Numbered from the stretch's first letter, positions 37,424-49,108 are shown. The stretch is 64,000 nt of DNA from Cheiracanthium punctorium (GCA_038373885.1 JAWZYV010019454.1:124001-188000); one strand, 5' to 3'. Numbers and translations: made by a program. Notes: generated from the sequence alone by a model not told the origin.

Positions 37424-38010
37424 CAGTGGTTCCCAACTGGTTGTCCGCGGACCACAAGTGGTCCACGAATAAACTCTAAGTGGTCTGCGAAGCGAGCGAG
37501 AGTTTAAAAATAATTGCGTTTTCACAATTTCATGAGGTATAAATACAAAAAGCATGATTCTTTTTAGATAACTTTAAAAAAAGCTTAATAATACTTTGCA
37601 AAATAGAGAAAATACGAGCGGGCGCAATATTAAATACAATTCGATAAAATATTGTAGCATTTCAGCCAAGCTTTTATCGGCACAATATTAAATATAATTC
37701 GATAAAATATTGTAGCATTTCAGCCAAGCTTTTATCGGCACAATATTAAATATAATTCGATAAAATATTGTAGTATTTCAGCCAAGCTTTTATCTTCGGC
37801 TATGGCTAGTACATATAAACAGGATTGATTAACTATTATCAGTATCATTGTGTGAGTGCAAATAACATTCTCTGCACTTTTTTGAATTCTTCCTGGTATC
37901 GTTACATTTTGTGCAAAAAGTTTTGTATTTTTTTAGATTTTATTCCCCCCCCCCTTCCTGAAAGAATCACTTTAAGGGGTCCGTGGGTTAGGTTTAGTTG
38001 AAAACCACTG
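37424..38010. mobile_element. hAT-type non-autonomous element, 587 bp
   Basis: It starts cagtggttcccaactggttg and ends gttgaaaaccactg. CAGTGGTTCYCAAC-type ends are typical of non-autonomous hAT families. The 8 bp flanks agtaagat and agttaagt match at five of eight positions, consistent with a decayed target duplication. The interior carries a 58 bp triplication (37623-37797) and a C run near 37945. No transposase was seen. The minus-strand frame at 37361-37555 is incidental. Confidence 0.82.
37623..37797. repeat. 58 bp unit tandemly repeated three times
   Basis: Units starting caatattaaata lie at 37625, 37683 and 37741, an exact 58 bp spacing. They differ by only a few bases, and each includes tagcatttcagccaagc or a one-base variant. 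There are no spacer/repeat alternations, so this is not a CRISPR-type array. Confidence 0.95.
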
Positions 38011-38164
38011 AGTTAAGTGGTTGACAAGAGATAAAGTTCACAAACAAAACGCCATTCGAACGATGCCAGATAATTTGGGGTACCCTTCCCGACCAAAAGA
38101 GGCGCAATTTTTATGTCGAAAAACTAACACTTGAGAAGACTCGTGGTAAAACACCACGTATATA

Positions 38165-38406
38165 TACACTGTAAGAAATACCTGTAATTTTATCAGACAT
38201 ATTGATGTAAAATAATACAACACAAGTGCTGCAGCTTTGGAATACAGCACTGTGCGCTGTAAATCCACTCACGGAATGACGTTCATAGGCCAATCACGAC
38301 GAACACTATGCAACAAACTGACACAGTCACTTTACATCACAACGTATTGGGGTTACGTTTACCCATACGTTGTGCTGTAATCCGGGAAAATATTTTTTGC
38401 AGAGTA
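38165..38406. mobile_element. MITE family C, copy 2
   Basis: It begins tacactgtaagaaatacctg and contains gtaaaataatacaacac, tacagcactgtgcgctgtaa, ccaatcacgacgaac and acgttgtgctgtaatc. All of these are in the order seen at 29300-29696 but without the internal duplication. It ends near gcagagta, an inverse of the start. The short opposite-strand frames across it are not genes. Confidence 0.8.
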
Positions 38407-38697
38407 TGAAGCAGGAAGTCGGCAGTGATCAAAAATTCATGAAGATAGTAACTAAGTTAAAAATTAAAATTAAAAATTGATGCAGATGTAGTTTCAGAGT
38501 CAACATTGTGTGTAAGTCCAAATAATCCAGAAACGCTTCTCAAAGATGAAGGCTTTTCTAAATCAGAAATTAATTTATTAATAATCTGGAATACATGTAA
38601 ATAACTCAAACGGATAACGTTGTTTAAAAGAAGAAAAGCTTTGAGCGGAAGTGGAGGCGGTACATAATTTGCACTATAAAAAGAATGGGTCAGGGAT

Positions 38698-38956
38698 TAT
38701 ATGAAGGGTCCACGGGAAGAACGATGAAAGTCCAATACAGCTTATTTTCCAAAAAGTGGAAAGGCGCACGGAACTTTCATCGTTCTTCCCCATGTAAACT
38801 GTGTCAATGGGCTATTTTTTCAGCGTATTCTCATCGCTCTCTCCCCTTATGGGTTCGGATATTAATAGTGCCACTAATGAACACCAGAATGCAGTAGTAA
38901 CCTCAACATTGACGAAAAGTGGACTCTTATCGTTCTTCCCGTGGACTCTTCATATA
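38698..38956. mobile_element. 259 bp MITE with three copies of its end motif
   Basis: The ends tatatgaagggtccacggga and tcccgtggactcttcatata are inverted repeats that continue with agaacgatgaaagtcc against ggactcttatcgttctt. A third copy of the end motif, actttcatcgttcttcccc, lies internally at 38774-38793 in the right-end orientation. It is non-coding, and the frame at 38685-38897 is explained by the repeat. Confidence 0.88.
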
Positions 38957-41900
38957 TTAATGCGCAAATGTAATGTATAATCTGCTTCACAGGCCTCTTA
39001 AAAACCCTGGCAGCAAAGTCTTTAAAGACGCCTGACTAGTAAACGAAAGATATAGCAATGTAACGCTAAAGACCACCGTGTGCGTTTGTGCATGTGAAAG
39101 TTAAATTTCGTGGTTTTGAAACTCTTCTTGGTAGTTGCAGGCAGTTTATAATGGAGTGCTAACATTCACAAGTGCCCCTCCTTCTGATGAGGATCGAAAT
39201 TTTGACAAGGAACTCTATAAAGGACGCATATCGTTGTAAACGACACATTTGACGACAGTAGGTTAATTTGTTTCTGCCACACAAAGGTACTTGAAGGTTG
39301 GCTTTTAACTATATTAGCCGATATTTTAAAAGTGCCAGCTTGAATTAAACTATACTGTAAGAGGGTTTTTGTAGTAAAATTACTGTAATGAAAATTATGT
39401 ATGTTTCTATTTATGTTTTTTAATATTATTTATTAGTTAATGTTTAAAAAAATATAATCTAACAATTGTCGCCATTGTTATCTTTGTGCTTATACAAGTT
39501 TAACTTTGAAGTAAAGTACGATGAACTGCAATTTAATATTTTAGAAGTGCTTATGCTTTAGTAATTTGATGTCTTAGCTAAGTTCGAAAATTATTTTTGA
39601 TTCTTGAGAGTAATTTATGCATGCTTTGTTGAAAACAGAAAAGTTGGAGATTTTCTGAAATGGGAATTTCAAATTCTGAAGTCAGAAGATAGAATAGCCA
39701 TTTAACTTTAGAAAATACTACGCACAATAATACAGTGCACATACCGAAGTAAAATTCGTAATATCTTTTCTTTTGTCTGTACGTGAATTAGATCTTCAAA
39801 CCAACTGTTGTTTTTTGCTTTTCTTGCGCACTGTACTGCATAAATAATTTTTACTAACAAAACCTATGCTTCTATGTGCATGTTCCTATTCATGTTTGTA
39901 GACATATATTTTTGACATTTTCAGAAATGTGAGGAAGATTTGACTAGTGTATTAAGTCTTAACTATAAGTTGTTTCATATAAATTTTACGTACTAAAATA
40001 GCAATATTACACATTAATTTGAAAATCATTTTAATTAAAAAAGAGCGTTTTGAATGAAATTTTCATCATGCATAAATATTTGTAATATCTAAAAAATCGC
40101 TATGTTTTATTTTAAATTTAATAGCAAGTATACACTACTTTTTGAAAACAATAAGCATTATTATAAGCAATAAGCCTCTTTTTAAATTTGAGAATAGTCA
40201 CTTTAGAAAATATCTTGTAAACAGAATAAGTTTATGCAACTCGTTATTTTAACTCTGAAATACATTATCAAAGAGAGCATATTTGTAAATAACAGATTTA
40301 ATGTTTGATGCTTAAAAATTTTTTAAATGACTATCTACTTTTGAGAAATTATCTTTTAACGTCTCTTTACAGTTTGTGAGAATATCCAATTCTGATTTTT
40401 TCTGCGTGCTATGGTTTCTTAATCTAATGATAAGTGTTACTTTTAAAATTTAACTAGAAAAGCTCATTGTTATGACGGTTATATTTATACTTTCAAAAAA
40501 ATGTATCTTATGAATTATTAATGATTCGGATATATATAAATAAAGGTAAGGCTTTTTTACAAAAACATAATTTCGAATATTATATTCAAATCTATGCAGT
40601 GCATAACGGAATACAGACGTAATATTATAATTCCGCCGAATTTTTAATCTTTTGTAAATCATGAAGCAGTGAAAAGCGCGAAATACAGCTGCATTTGCAG
40701 ACGTACTAAATTAATTTTTAAATAATAAGTTCAACTAGAAAACATTTTTTTAAATGCATTCACAGATCAATTATTTTAGAAATGCGTGTTTTCTTTTTCT
40801 TTCTAATTCTGAATTACTTTCTAACAAAGTTACAAAATTTTTATGATTTCGACATGGTTTATGTCTGGCCATACGTCTGTGCTTTCCATATGTATGACCT
40901 GGATAGCTGAATGATACTGACGTTTATTGTCACATGCGTCATTCAGAACATAGTATATAATTAACATAGTTAATTTACACGAGTGTGAAAAAATTTTGAA
41001 ATATCCATGATAATAATTTCAGCTCATTGCTGCCTGCGCGCCGTCGTTGTTTAGAGAACATTTTAATAATTTTGTTCTATTTTTTAAAAAAGAAAAGTAA
41101 TAAAAATTTAGTTGTTTAGTTGGACAATATCATATCTTCTTACTATTAGTGAAACTCCATATTTTTTCCTCATAAATATATATTTTTTGAACCAGATTTC
41201 ATGAAAAAACTTTACACAGCATGATGGAACAACTCAATAATATTATTCAGTATTCCTGATATTATTAGTGAATCATAACATTTAATATTTTTTCCTTGCA
41301 CACTTGAATACTTTTTACCTTTGAAGTCGTGAAACGTGAAGCAGAATTCCGTAATAAAGTTGCAGTAAAAACATTCTTCATAATTTAGTATTATTAGTAA
41401 ATCTAAACAAGTTTCTTTAATACGCATACAAAGGCCAAAATTTGGTTGGCGCTATTTCAACCGAATGGTTTTGTTAGTTTTTAACAAATTTTTGTTAAAT
41501 TAACAAAATATTTTGTTGAATTAACAAAAATTTTGTTGATTCAACAAAGATATTTATTTTAAATAGATCTAACCACAATTTTGTTAAATCAAGAAAGTAC
41601 TTTTCAGCGCACATTTCTAATTGGCCAAGAAATTATACCTGAATTCGATTGTGTTTAAGCACTTTTCTTATAATTTTGAAACTAAGCCGGCTATTTTGAT
41701 TAAACTGATTTTACGCTTTAAGTAGCTTTATTGATATATGAAACGTCCAATTTCATTTGAAACACATACTCTATATTCCATCCAAAGAAAATTCAAAAAT
41801 AATTAAACAACATCTAAAAAAACTCAAAATTTAAACTCAACTCAAAATTTAAACGCTATAATTTTAAAAATATGTATTACTAATTGACAAAAAAAAGGCA

Positions 41901-42209
41901 TTAAATGTTTCGATAATATTTACAATTATCACAACCTGTAACAACTAATTGCTTAAAAGCTATTTTCCAAGTTCCATGTGTTTGTATTCTGTCTTCCAGT
42001 AATTTTTTTTTTTCGTTTCCTTGTATTTTAATTTTCTACTTTCACATTTTAAAAATTCCTTTCAACTCTATTTTTTATTCTGTATCTCTTACAAGACAGC
42101 TTCATTTCAATGTCGTCCGTGTTTGAGAAAATAAATTTGGGAGTTAAAGTTTCATAAGGTTTTATGTATTTTACTTTAAACCGAGTTGTTTGGACATATG
42201 ATTGGATAA
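38957..42209. other. Mostly AT-rich sequence; one small palindromic array
   Basis: A GC-richer patch at 39000-39260 includes a 34-codon frame after a plausible acceptor, but the support is too weak to call. Frames at 40450-40662 and 41212-41427 (both -) show no motif. The array at 41480-41548 is listed separately. Confidence 0.5.
41480..41548. repeat. Array of three 21 bp self-complementary units
   Basis: Units aacaaatttttgttaaatt, aacaaaatattttgttgaat and aacaaaaattttgttgattc follow one another. Each is itself a near-perfect palindrome (AACAAAA...TTTTGTT). Confidence 0.8.
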
Positions 42210-42338
42210 CCCGGACAACGATTTCCGCGAGTCATCGAACCTCTTGTTCGCTTGCTTGATAATATCGAGGAGTATGAAAACATTATGGAGTTACAACTTT
42301 CAGAATCTCAAATAGAACTGCTGCCCGTCAAATTATAA
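42210..42338 (+). other. Short coding-like fragment
   Basis: This 42-codon frame runs from just after TAA at 42207 to TAA at 42336. It reads RFPRVIEPLVRLLDNIEEY and continues with an acidic, Glu/Leu-rich tail ending LLPVKL. The composition is more protein-like than the neighbouring translations, and the tract is GC-richer. No family was recognised and no good acceptor is visible, so it may be a decayed fragment or chance. Confidence 0.2.
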
Positions 42339-42777
42339 AAAAGGGAGTATTGATTTTTGTAATTTTTCATTGTAACGTTTTCCGACCTGAAGTGCAAGAA
42401 TAAATATCTCCCCTTCAATGGTCGTAGACTCACTAGAACTAATTTACTTTCTTTACGTTTTATTCTCTTTTAGGAAAAAAAAAGAGATTAAATTGAAATC
42501 GGGAAAGTAAAGTTTAAAGGTAAGTTAAACAAAAAAGTTTTCTCCACTTTAGAGCATTTGCCTTGACGAAATTATTTCCTAGACTGAACGCAATATTTTA
42601 ATAAGGAAGGTAAGTCATTTCAAGTACATGGATTTCGTAACACTTTCTTTCACGATCATTCCCAAGATTGCATTACTGAATAACAAATGGTTAACCTTTT
42701 CTTTCCCATCTTTATGAAAGTGGGAATTCAAAGGCCAAATTCAGGGAGCAACAATCGAAGCGACCAAATAATTGCAG

Positions 42778-43061
42778 TTAACCCATTTGTGCCTGGATAT
42801 TTTTGCGACTTTCTTCGATTTTTACTAATAACAGAAATAATAGATAAATTTCTGATGTCAACTTCTTGAACAAGGGATGACTTCGTTTAAAATCATTATG
42901 CATAAAAATCGAAATATCAACATCCTACTTGGTCATGTTAAAATATTTTGTAGAGTTGAGGCTCAATACTCATGAATAAAGGCTAGGAAAAATAAATAAC
43001 GTTTTCGATTAATAGTGAAAATGCCGTCCCAAAAAAGGGACGCTAGGCATAAATGAGTTAA
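42778..43061. mobile_element. PiggyBac-like MITE, copy 2
   Basis: Same 284 bp length, TTAA at both ends (42778-42781 and 43058-43061), same inverted ends and same internal ccgtcccaaaaaagggacg hairpin as 32712-32995. Differences seen include gccggga versus gcctgga, gatgatttcg versus gatgacttcg, actaatg versus actcatg, aagcctagg versus aaggctagg, and tagcg versus tagtg. The near identity implies recent transposition. The 60-codon frame at 42687-42869 runs into it and is incidental. Confidence 0.9.
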
Positions 43062-43497
43062 AAGCACGGATACAAGTGTTGATACAACTTTCCTGTTTAA
43101 GAATTTCCTTATTTTTAATGCATTTGTAATTTTATCTTCGAGCGTCTTAGGAAAAAAAAATATAATTATGTTTTCATACCAAAATAAGTTAGGACAACGC
43201 CGTCCAGAAGGGGAAAGAGGGATCGCTTAAACAATTATTTCATTTGTTCAATCCCATCATTGCAAATATGCAAAGGTTGAGATTTCCTTCCTCTGACAAG
43301 ATTTAATACACTATGGGTCATTCAAAAAAATTGATTCAGAAATTCAATTTAAACAGAGAGAAAGAATCTCTGCTTTGATCTGCAAGGATGCCGCTGAAGA
43401 GGTTATACTACAGATTCATGTTTTTAGATGCATTTTTTGATAGAAAATAACGGAAAACAAAGATACGCATTTGTTGTTGAATGTAAGAAAGAATACA

Positions 43498-44215
43498 CAG
43501 GGTGTCCTGAAAACCCTGACCTAAAATTTATCCCTTAAATATTGGTGATAAACATACACAATATGTTATAAAGTTACGTTAAAAAAAAGGTACAGAACTT
43601 TCTGATATCGATTAAAAATTTTCCGATGATTAAATGAATGTAAATAAATACAAAATTTAAATTTTTATACGACCCGCCGTACAAAAATATTCCCAGGTAG
43701 TATAATGTGTCCCATACATTAATGAGGGGATGGACAAATTTCAGCCTTCCACCATAAAGAAATCTCTGAGATATGAAAATAAATATAAGCTCATCTAATC
43801 ACTTTTCAGTGGCTCTGAGAGGTAAAATCACATTGTAAGATTGCGTTTCGAGGGACGTACACAAGTTACGAAAGAAAAAAAATGATTGCATAAAACCATG
43901 GTACTTTTGCTATTATTGATATTGCGTACGTATAGTCCCTCACTAAATCTCTTTAAATATATCTCTGAGCCTTTTCATGATAAAAGGCTGAAACATTGTA
44001 CATCCCCTCATTAATGTGCAGGACACATTATACTGACTGGGATTTTTTTTGTACTCGGTTCGTATAAAAATATAAATATATTATAACTTTGATTTTATCT
44101 CCTGAAAGTTTTAATCGATATCATAAAATTCGGTATATTTCTTTACGCAATATTATAATTTATTGTATAACTGTATGATCAATATTTAATAATAAAGACT
44201 TAGGTCAGTGTTTGT
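43498..44215. mobile_element. Decayed foldback element with arms of about 290 bp
   Basis: The left arm about 43517-43800 is mirrored by the right arm about 43920-44212. Anchors are ctgacctaa / ttaggtcag, gatatcgattaaa / tttaatcgatatc, tataatgtgtcc / ggacacattata and cattaatgaggggatg / catcccctcattaatg. I estimate identity at about 75 percent. The left end carries cagggtgtcct, which the right end has lost. Confidence 0.82.
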
Positions 44216-45611
44216 TTATATTATCAAACCCTTATGTTTTATTATCATCCATTCATTTTATTTCATAGTATGTGCATTAACTTTATACAGTGTTGAAAAC
44301 CTTCGTAAACAAACATTTATTCATAAATCCAATTAAAAACCTTAAGTAATTTTTTATTAACTTCATTAAAGAAAATATACTTTCCATTCTGAGTAGTTTC
44401 TCTTTTTCTTACTCTGGCATACTTTACTAATCAATAGCGAGATATTATGTGTTTCAAATCCTTCATAAAATACTCAAAAATAATTGTAATTCTCACAATT
44501 TAAAATGTTTCGATGGTTGAAATCCTGGAGGATCACTAAATTGAAGTGAAGGATTATGTGAATAAATTTTCTTTTCCTGAATAAAATGCAATAGCCTTTT
44601 TACAGTTTTTCTTTTATTCGAGGAGAATACACTAAGCTACCAATTTCTGCTGGGATCACTTTTCCCGTTTAATTATGATAGATATTTGAATAATAATTTT
44701 TACTTCTTTGATTACGCTTTTAAAAATTTGAAATATTTCTGAGTACTTTTAGTTTCTATTAAATGAAGTATGTTTTGTGTGATATTACTGAATTTAGTTT
44801 CCTGATATACAAATGAAAATAAAATTATATCTTTACAAGAAATCTGAAAATAGCTGATATAAAATAAAAATTAAAAATAATTCATTTACTGAAATTGCGA
44901 TATGTTATCTTTGCAATCTACAGAATGTAATTCTGTTTTTGATTTCAAAATCAAGTTTGTGTTTTAATCAATTCGCTGGAAACAGAATAAAATTAACTAG
45001 ATCTTATGTAGAATTTATCATATCTAAAACACTGAAATTATTATAGAAAAATGTAGAAAATAAAACTTCAAATTGCGCAGTAAAAGTATGAGGTTTTGCA
45101 GTGCAGTGCAAACTGAATTATGTATGTAGTGCGTTTGAGTGATATAGTTGAGAATACTGAGCAGATTAAAAAAATCTATACAAACTATTTTAAACGACAT
45201 TAAAATGTTTCAATAAAGCTTCGGCCTTAGGATATATACATAATTTAAGCTACAGACCAACGCGCAAAGATATGCTATAAAAAAGTGTTGAACTATATGT
45301 GAAAATGTTAAAAGCATTCAAATAAATTTTATCACTAATCTCAAAACTAAGATTTATATTTTCCTTGACAATTTCTTCTCCCGTGTTTGCTTATAAACTT
45401 TGCTCTTGTATCATATAAATATTTTCTTATATTTACAGAGTTCTGCACTTATCAAACAAAACTTTTAAGCCCCTTGTAAGTGATAGTATTGTAAACGCTT
45501 ACAATTTATTCCTTTTTCTAAGAGAGTTACAATATGTTTAGCATCTGTTAAGTTTGGTGCTAATTTCGAAGACCATAAACGTGACAAAAATAAAAGTGTC
45601 ATCTATAACTT
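44216..45611. other. AT-rich sequence without a recognisable gene
   Basis: Plain AT-rich sequence with no supported feature. Confidence 0.55.
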
Positions 45612-45755
45612 GTCTCAAGTCTTTCGCATCAATTTCGTCATTTTTAAAGTTTAGAAATCATTCTTTACAAGTTGCATCTGACGGAGTGTGTTCACCATAT
45701 TCTTCGTGAAGGACACGATACCTTTCAGCAGCAGTTCTCTTCAAAATAAGGGAAT
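45612..45755 (-). pseudogene. Mariner transposase N-terminal (helix-turn-helix) relic
   Basis: The minus-strand translation from about 45752 reads LILKRTAAERYRVLHEEYGE, then HTPSDATCKE, a stop, and FLNFKNDEIDAKD. This aligns with the N-terminal DNA-binding part of mariner transposases: the KTAAEAHRML...YGE...SERTC(R)EWFxRFKNxDFD pattern. The in-frame TGA sits exactly where the family has Trp, so a single base change explains it. No DDE catalytic region and no terminal repeats were found nearby, so only a fragment survives. The family assignment is fairly confident; the subfamily is not resolved. Confidence 0.75.
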
Positions 45756-46306
45756 CTACAATTCTCGCAAATGCCCTCTTGGTACAAAATATGACCTATT
45801 AAATGTAATAAAAACTAGGTTTTTGTTCATTCTGTGTCTTTCTACGGTTAACTCATTTTGGTAAAGAAAATGCATTCATATCTTTCAGACGATTAAAAAA
45901 AATTTCATTTTTATTTACTAGATTTGTGCGCCGGTAGCAGTATGTAATATGATTTCCTCAAAAATAAACCATTTATTACTGATATCACTCTATACAAAAT
46001 AACTATTTTATTAAATTTATAATGATTTGAGAGTAATGAGAACAGCTCATCTGATGCATTGACACTTTGAACAGTAAAACTGTAACTTGTCTGTTTGATA
46101 AAGGGTAATAATGACTCCAGTAACCTTCATTATTTTTTAAATGCATGAAATTCATAGTTCTGCTCAGTCCTAGTTATATGTGATCTTTAATGTAATCTTT
46201 AACACAAAACTACGCAACACATTTTAATTCATAAAATTCATGACATGTAATTAAAATATCTGTGGAGTTTCAAAACTTTTTAACATCTTTCTTCAATGAT
46301 CTATAA
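45756..46306. other. AT-rich sequence without a recognisable gene
   Basis: Possible upstream remnants of the mariner relic continue into about 45800 in shifted frames. Nothing else was seen. Confidence 0.4.
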
Positions 46307-46351
46307 ACATATGTATGTATATATATAGATATAGATAGATAGATAGATAGT
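46307..46351. repeat. ATGT/TA/GATA compound microsatellite
   Basis: An atgtatgta stretch runs into a TA tract and then about six GATA units. Confidence 0.9.
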
Positions 46352-46959
46352 ACATAACAGAGACGTACTAAGCAAGTAAGCAATTTTGAGGAAGACAAGT
46401 TATCACATTTAGAAAAAATATCCATACTTGCATATCCCTACAATATTTTACAATTTAAATATTTATTTTTGCATTAAAAATAAGCGTAATTAGAAAGAAA
46501 GTTAATTTATTTTCCACTCAATGTAGATCAAAGTATTAAAGTTTCTGACAAGTTCTTTATACAGTGCGTTATTAAGAAATTCTACTTTAATTATTAGCAT
46601 ATTTTTTTGAAAATACTCAATACAAAACATTTTTAATTTATTTTTTTTCTTCTCGACACCTAATAAGGCAGCAAGTGCTAATGCAAAATCTAAAAAATGC
46701 TTTTTAGATGACAAGCCCTATTTAGACATAATCTTCGAGACATATAATAGGTTGAAAAATTCATAAGTTTGATGTCATTTGAATTCTTGAAATACGACAT
46801 TTTGTGATTGTACAAATTTCATCATGTACAACTTTTGCCAAATTATAAAACCCAAACATTCTTGTCCTTTTGCGGTTAGCAAATAAGACAAAGGTTTAAA
46901 TACAGAAATTTCTTGATAAATTAAGTATTTCATTGCTTAAAATTACGTTCAAAGGTCCG

Positions 46960-47355
46960 GCAGTAGATCGGTCGATTAACCTCGGTTCCCATTAGAACAC
47001 CGAAAGTGCAGCAGCACCGGCTTGGCCAGAGTCTTCGGGCGTGGGGTGTGTGTGTGTGGGGGGGGGGGGGTACGTTACAGTGTACGTTAAAGGAAGCTGG
47101 TGCACGTAAAATCTGTTGTGGCTCTGAATGTTCTCTATTTTCAAACGATAACTCTAGGGTCCAGCCCAAGTGCTATGTCTCTCATCTGGAATTGGCTCAA
47201 AATTAGGACACCACTCATATGGGACAACGGTAGCCTGCTTAATATGTGCCCCATAAGGAAATGACCAAATTCTCCGGCCCTAGTAGCAGTCAAGCCTACA
47301 AGTAGGACGCTGACCCACTCATTAGAAAGAAAAAAAAAAAGAAAGAAAAAGCATT
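46960..47355 (+). mobile_element. SINE family A, copy 2 (most complete)
   Basis: In order it contains a possible tRNA-like proximal part (cagtagatcggtcgatt, then ctcggttcccattagaac), agcagcaccggcttggcc, a (GT)n and G12 expansion at 47046-47070, cgtaaaatctgttgtggct, ctcatctggaattggctc, accactcata, tgtgccccataaggaaa, ggccctagtagcagtc and gacccactcattagaaag with an A-rich end. The same blocks occur at 9.3-9.65 kb. Overlapping open frames on both strands (46930-47359) reflect its higher GC and are not genes. Confidence 0.72.
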
Positions 47356-48190
47356 GCATTCAAATACTTCAATTTTTTTTATTTAAAAAAATAGGAAAAA
47401 AGACGTTACATGTGCATAGCATAGTTAGGTAAGTATAGATGATTTACCGTTAATCATTCGGGGCACAAAATATCTTTTTTTGTTTAAAAATATTATATAT
47501 TATTATTTTGGGGTCATTTTACAGAATCTGCAAAATAATCGCATTTCATTTTACTTTTATAAGATAAAAGAAATGCTAAATGCAACAAAAAGAATTGATT
47601 TAATTTAAACAAATAAACAGAGAACGTCTATTTAAACTTCCATACATCAAATAGCAAAACAGAAAAGTGAAAGAAATAAAATGATTTGTAAACATTTGCA
47701 TTGGTCTTTTGGGAGAAAAAATATCAAATCACCAACAAACATATCGCAAAAAAAGTTATCCCAAAAGTAGCAGGAAGAATAAGTGATTGACATCATAAAT
47801 ATGAAACACGTAGCATATTTTTAAATTTTCCTTTATTCAGCTTCAAAATTTTTGATTCATCGAAAGAGATGGCTTATTCAGTAACTGAAAAGTGACATTT
47901 TGTAAGCTGTGAAATATTTATGCTATTTAGATGAGAAAAGGAACAAACTGGATTTTCCGTGTGATAAAGATGATGCATGCACAAAGAAAAAGAAAAGAAT
48001 CATGACTGCAATCTATGTGTGCCATCATCTGACCCATAACCTTAAATCACTAGTACCTATACTCAGTAGAATGCGGATATATCTAATGCAGTGATCGTGG
48101 GTTTTCCTTGAATTAGGTGAAATATGTGAAGTACAGAAATGGTTGTAATTATTAAACTTTTCCCTTATACTCTGCGTTCTGCTGCTGAAA
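47356..48190. other. AT-rich sequence without a recognisable gene
   Basis: No supported element. Overlapping frames at 47909-48094 (+) and 48025-48219 (-) show no motif. Confidence 0.5.
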
Positions 48191-48252
48191 CAGCTTAGTA
48201 GATTGCCGTTTGCATGCACTCAATGAAGTTTTTTTTTAAGTTGTAAAAATGC

Positions 48253-48267
48253 CCACTAGGTGGCACC
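48253..48267 (+). promoter_or_regulatory. CTCF-like motif 1
   Basis: CCACTAGGTGGCACC fits all 15 positions of the CTCF core pattern CCASYAGRKGGCRSY. The match is seen in the sequence; binding is inferred only. Confidence 0.4.
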
Positions 48268-48411
48268 TTGTATGAAAAACAGCAAATTTAACAATGGAAA
48301 TGACCAACTCAAAATGAACAAACAATCTCAGTTTTTATTGATTAGTTTTTGAACATTTTTCAAACTAATTTGGGTTGTTTCTTGAGCTGAATTTAACTGT
48401 TTTCCATGCAG

Positions 48412-48426
48412 AGCTCCACCTAGTGG
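48412..48426 (-). promoter_or_regulatory. CTCF-like motif 2
   Basis: On the minus strand it reads CCACTAGGTGGAGCT, 14 of 15 positions of the CTCF core pattern. It converges on motif 1 within foldback copy A. Confidence 0.35.
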
Positions 48427-48810
48427 ACACTTTTTGAATTAAATTTTTAAAAAACTTCTTTGAGTGCGACTCGTGTAAAGCTCATACGCCGAAGTTGGTG
48501 TGCAATTTGCTCACCCGCTTCGAAGCGAATATTTTTTTATCGTGGAAATTTTCAATATTCAGATTTTGATGCGAATATCCATTTTTAACAATCCAAAATT
48601 TTCTTTTGGCAAAGTACTGTGTGATGCGTGCTCATTATACTTATGTATGCACTTTTTATGGACATTCATATGTATAACGTACATACGTTGTATAGGGTGG
48701 TTATAATTGAAGTTCCCTTATAAACGGCATTCTACCGTTGGCACGGGTGAGCCGATTGCCATCAAGTTTAGCATATAGACTCTATAGTTCAAGGAAGTTT
48801 TCAAAAATGT

Positions 48811-48825
48811 CCACTAGGTGGCGCT
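48811..48825 (+). promoter_or_regulatory. CTCF-like motif 3
   Basis: CCACTAGGTGGCGCT matches all 15 positions of CCASYAGRKGGCRSY and contains AGGTGGCGC, also typical of fly CTCF sites. Confidence 0.45.
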
Positions 48826-49108
48826 TTGCATGGTGAAATCAGCTCAAAAAAAATGACCCAAATCAGGTTATAAATGCAAAAAAGAACACTTTAAAATGCT
48901 GGTGCTAAAAGATAAAATAAATAAAACTTTGTGGAAAAAACACATAAAATTTTGTTATAAGTATTATTTTATGTGTGTTTTTTACACAGAGTTTTTATTT
49001 ATTTTATTTTAGTTAGTAAATGCTTAAAAACTATTGAATAAATGTTGAAATTTTCTGTAAATTTCGAATTAACTGTTTCCGTTGTTAAATCTGCTGTGTT
49101 TCTTCCAA

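Larger units (their letters stand above)
48200..48490. mobile_element. Foldback family E, decayed copy A
   Basis: The left side has gcactcaatgaagttttttt, tgcccactaggtggcacc and acagcaaatttaacaatgga. The right side mirrors these with gagctccacctagtggacac and aaaaacttctttgagtgc. The extreme ends present in copy B are not clear here. It lies about 200 bp from copy B in the same orientation. Confidence 0.7.

Noticed and set aside
37623..37797. Regular 58 bp repeats as a CRISPR-like array
   Set aside because: Units are contiguous without unique spacers and sit inside a hAT-type element in an animal genome.
38685..38897. 70-codon frame over the MITE at 38.7 kb
   Set aside because: Explained by the repeated end motif of the MITE.
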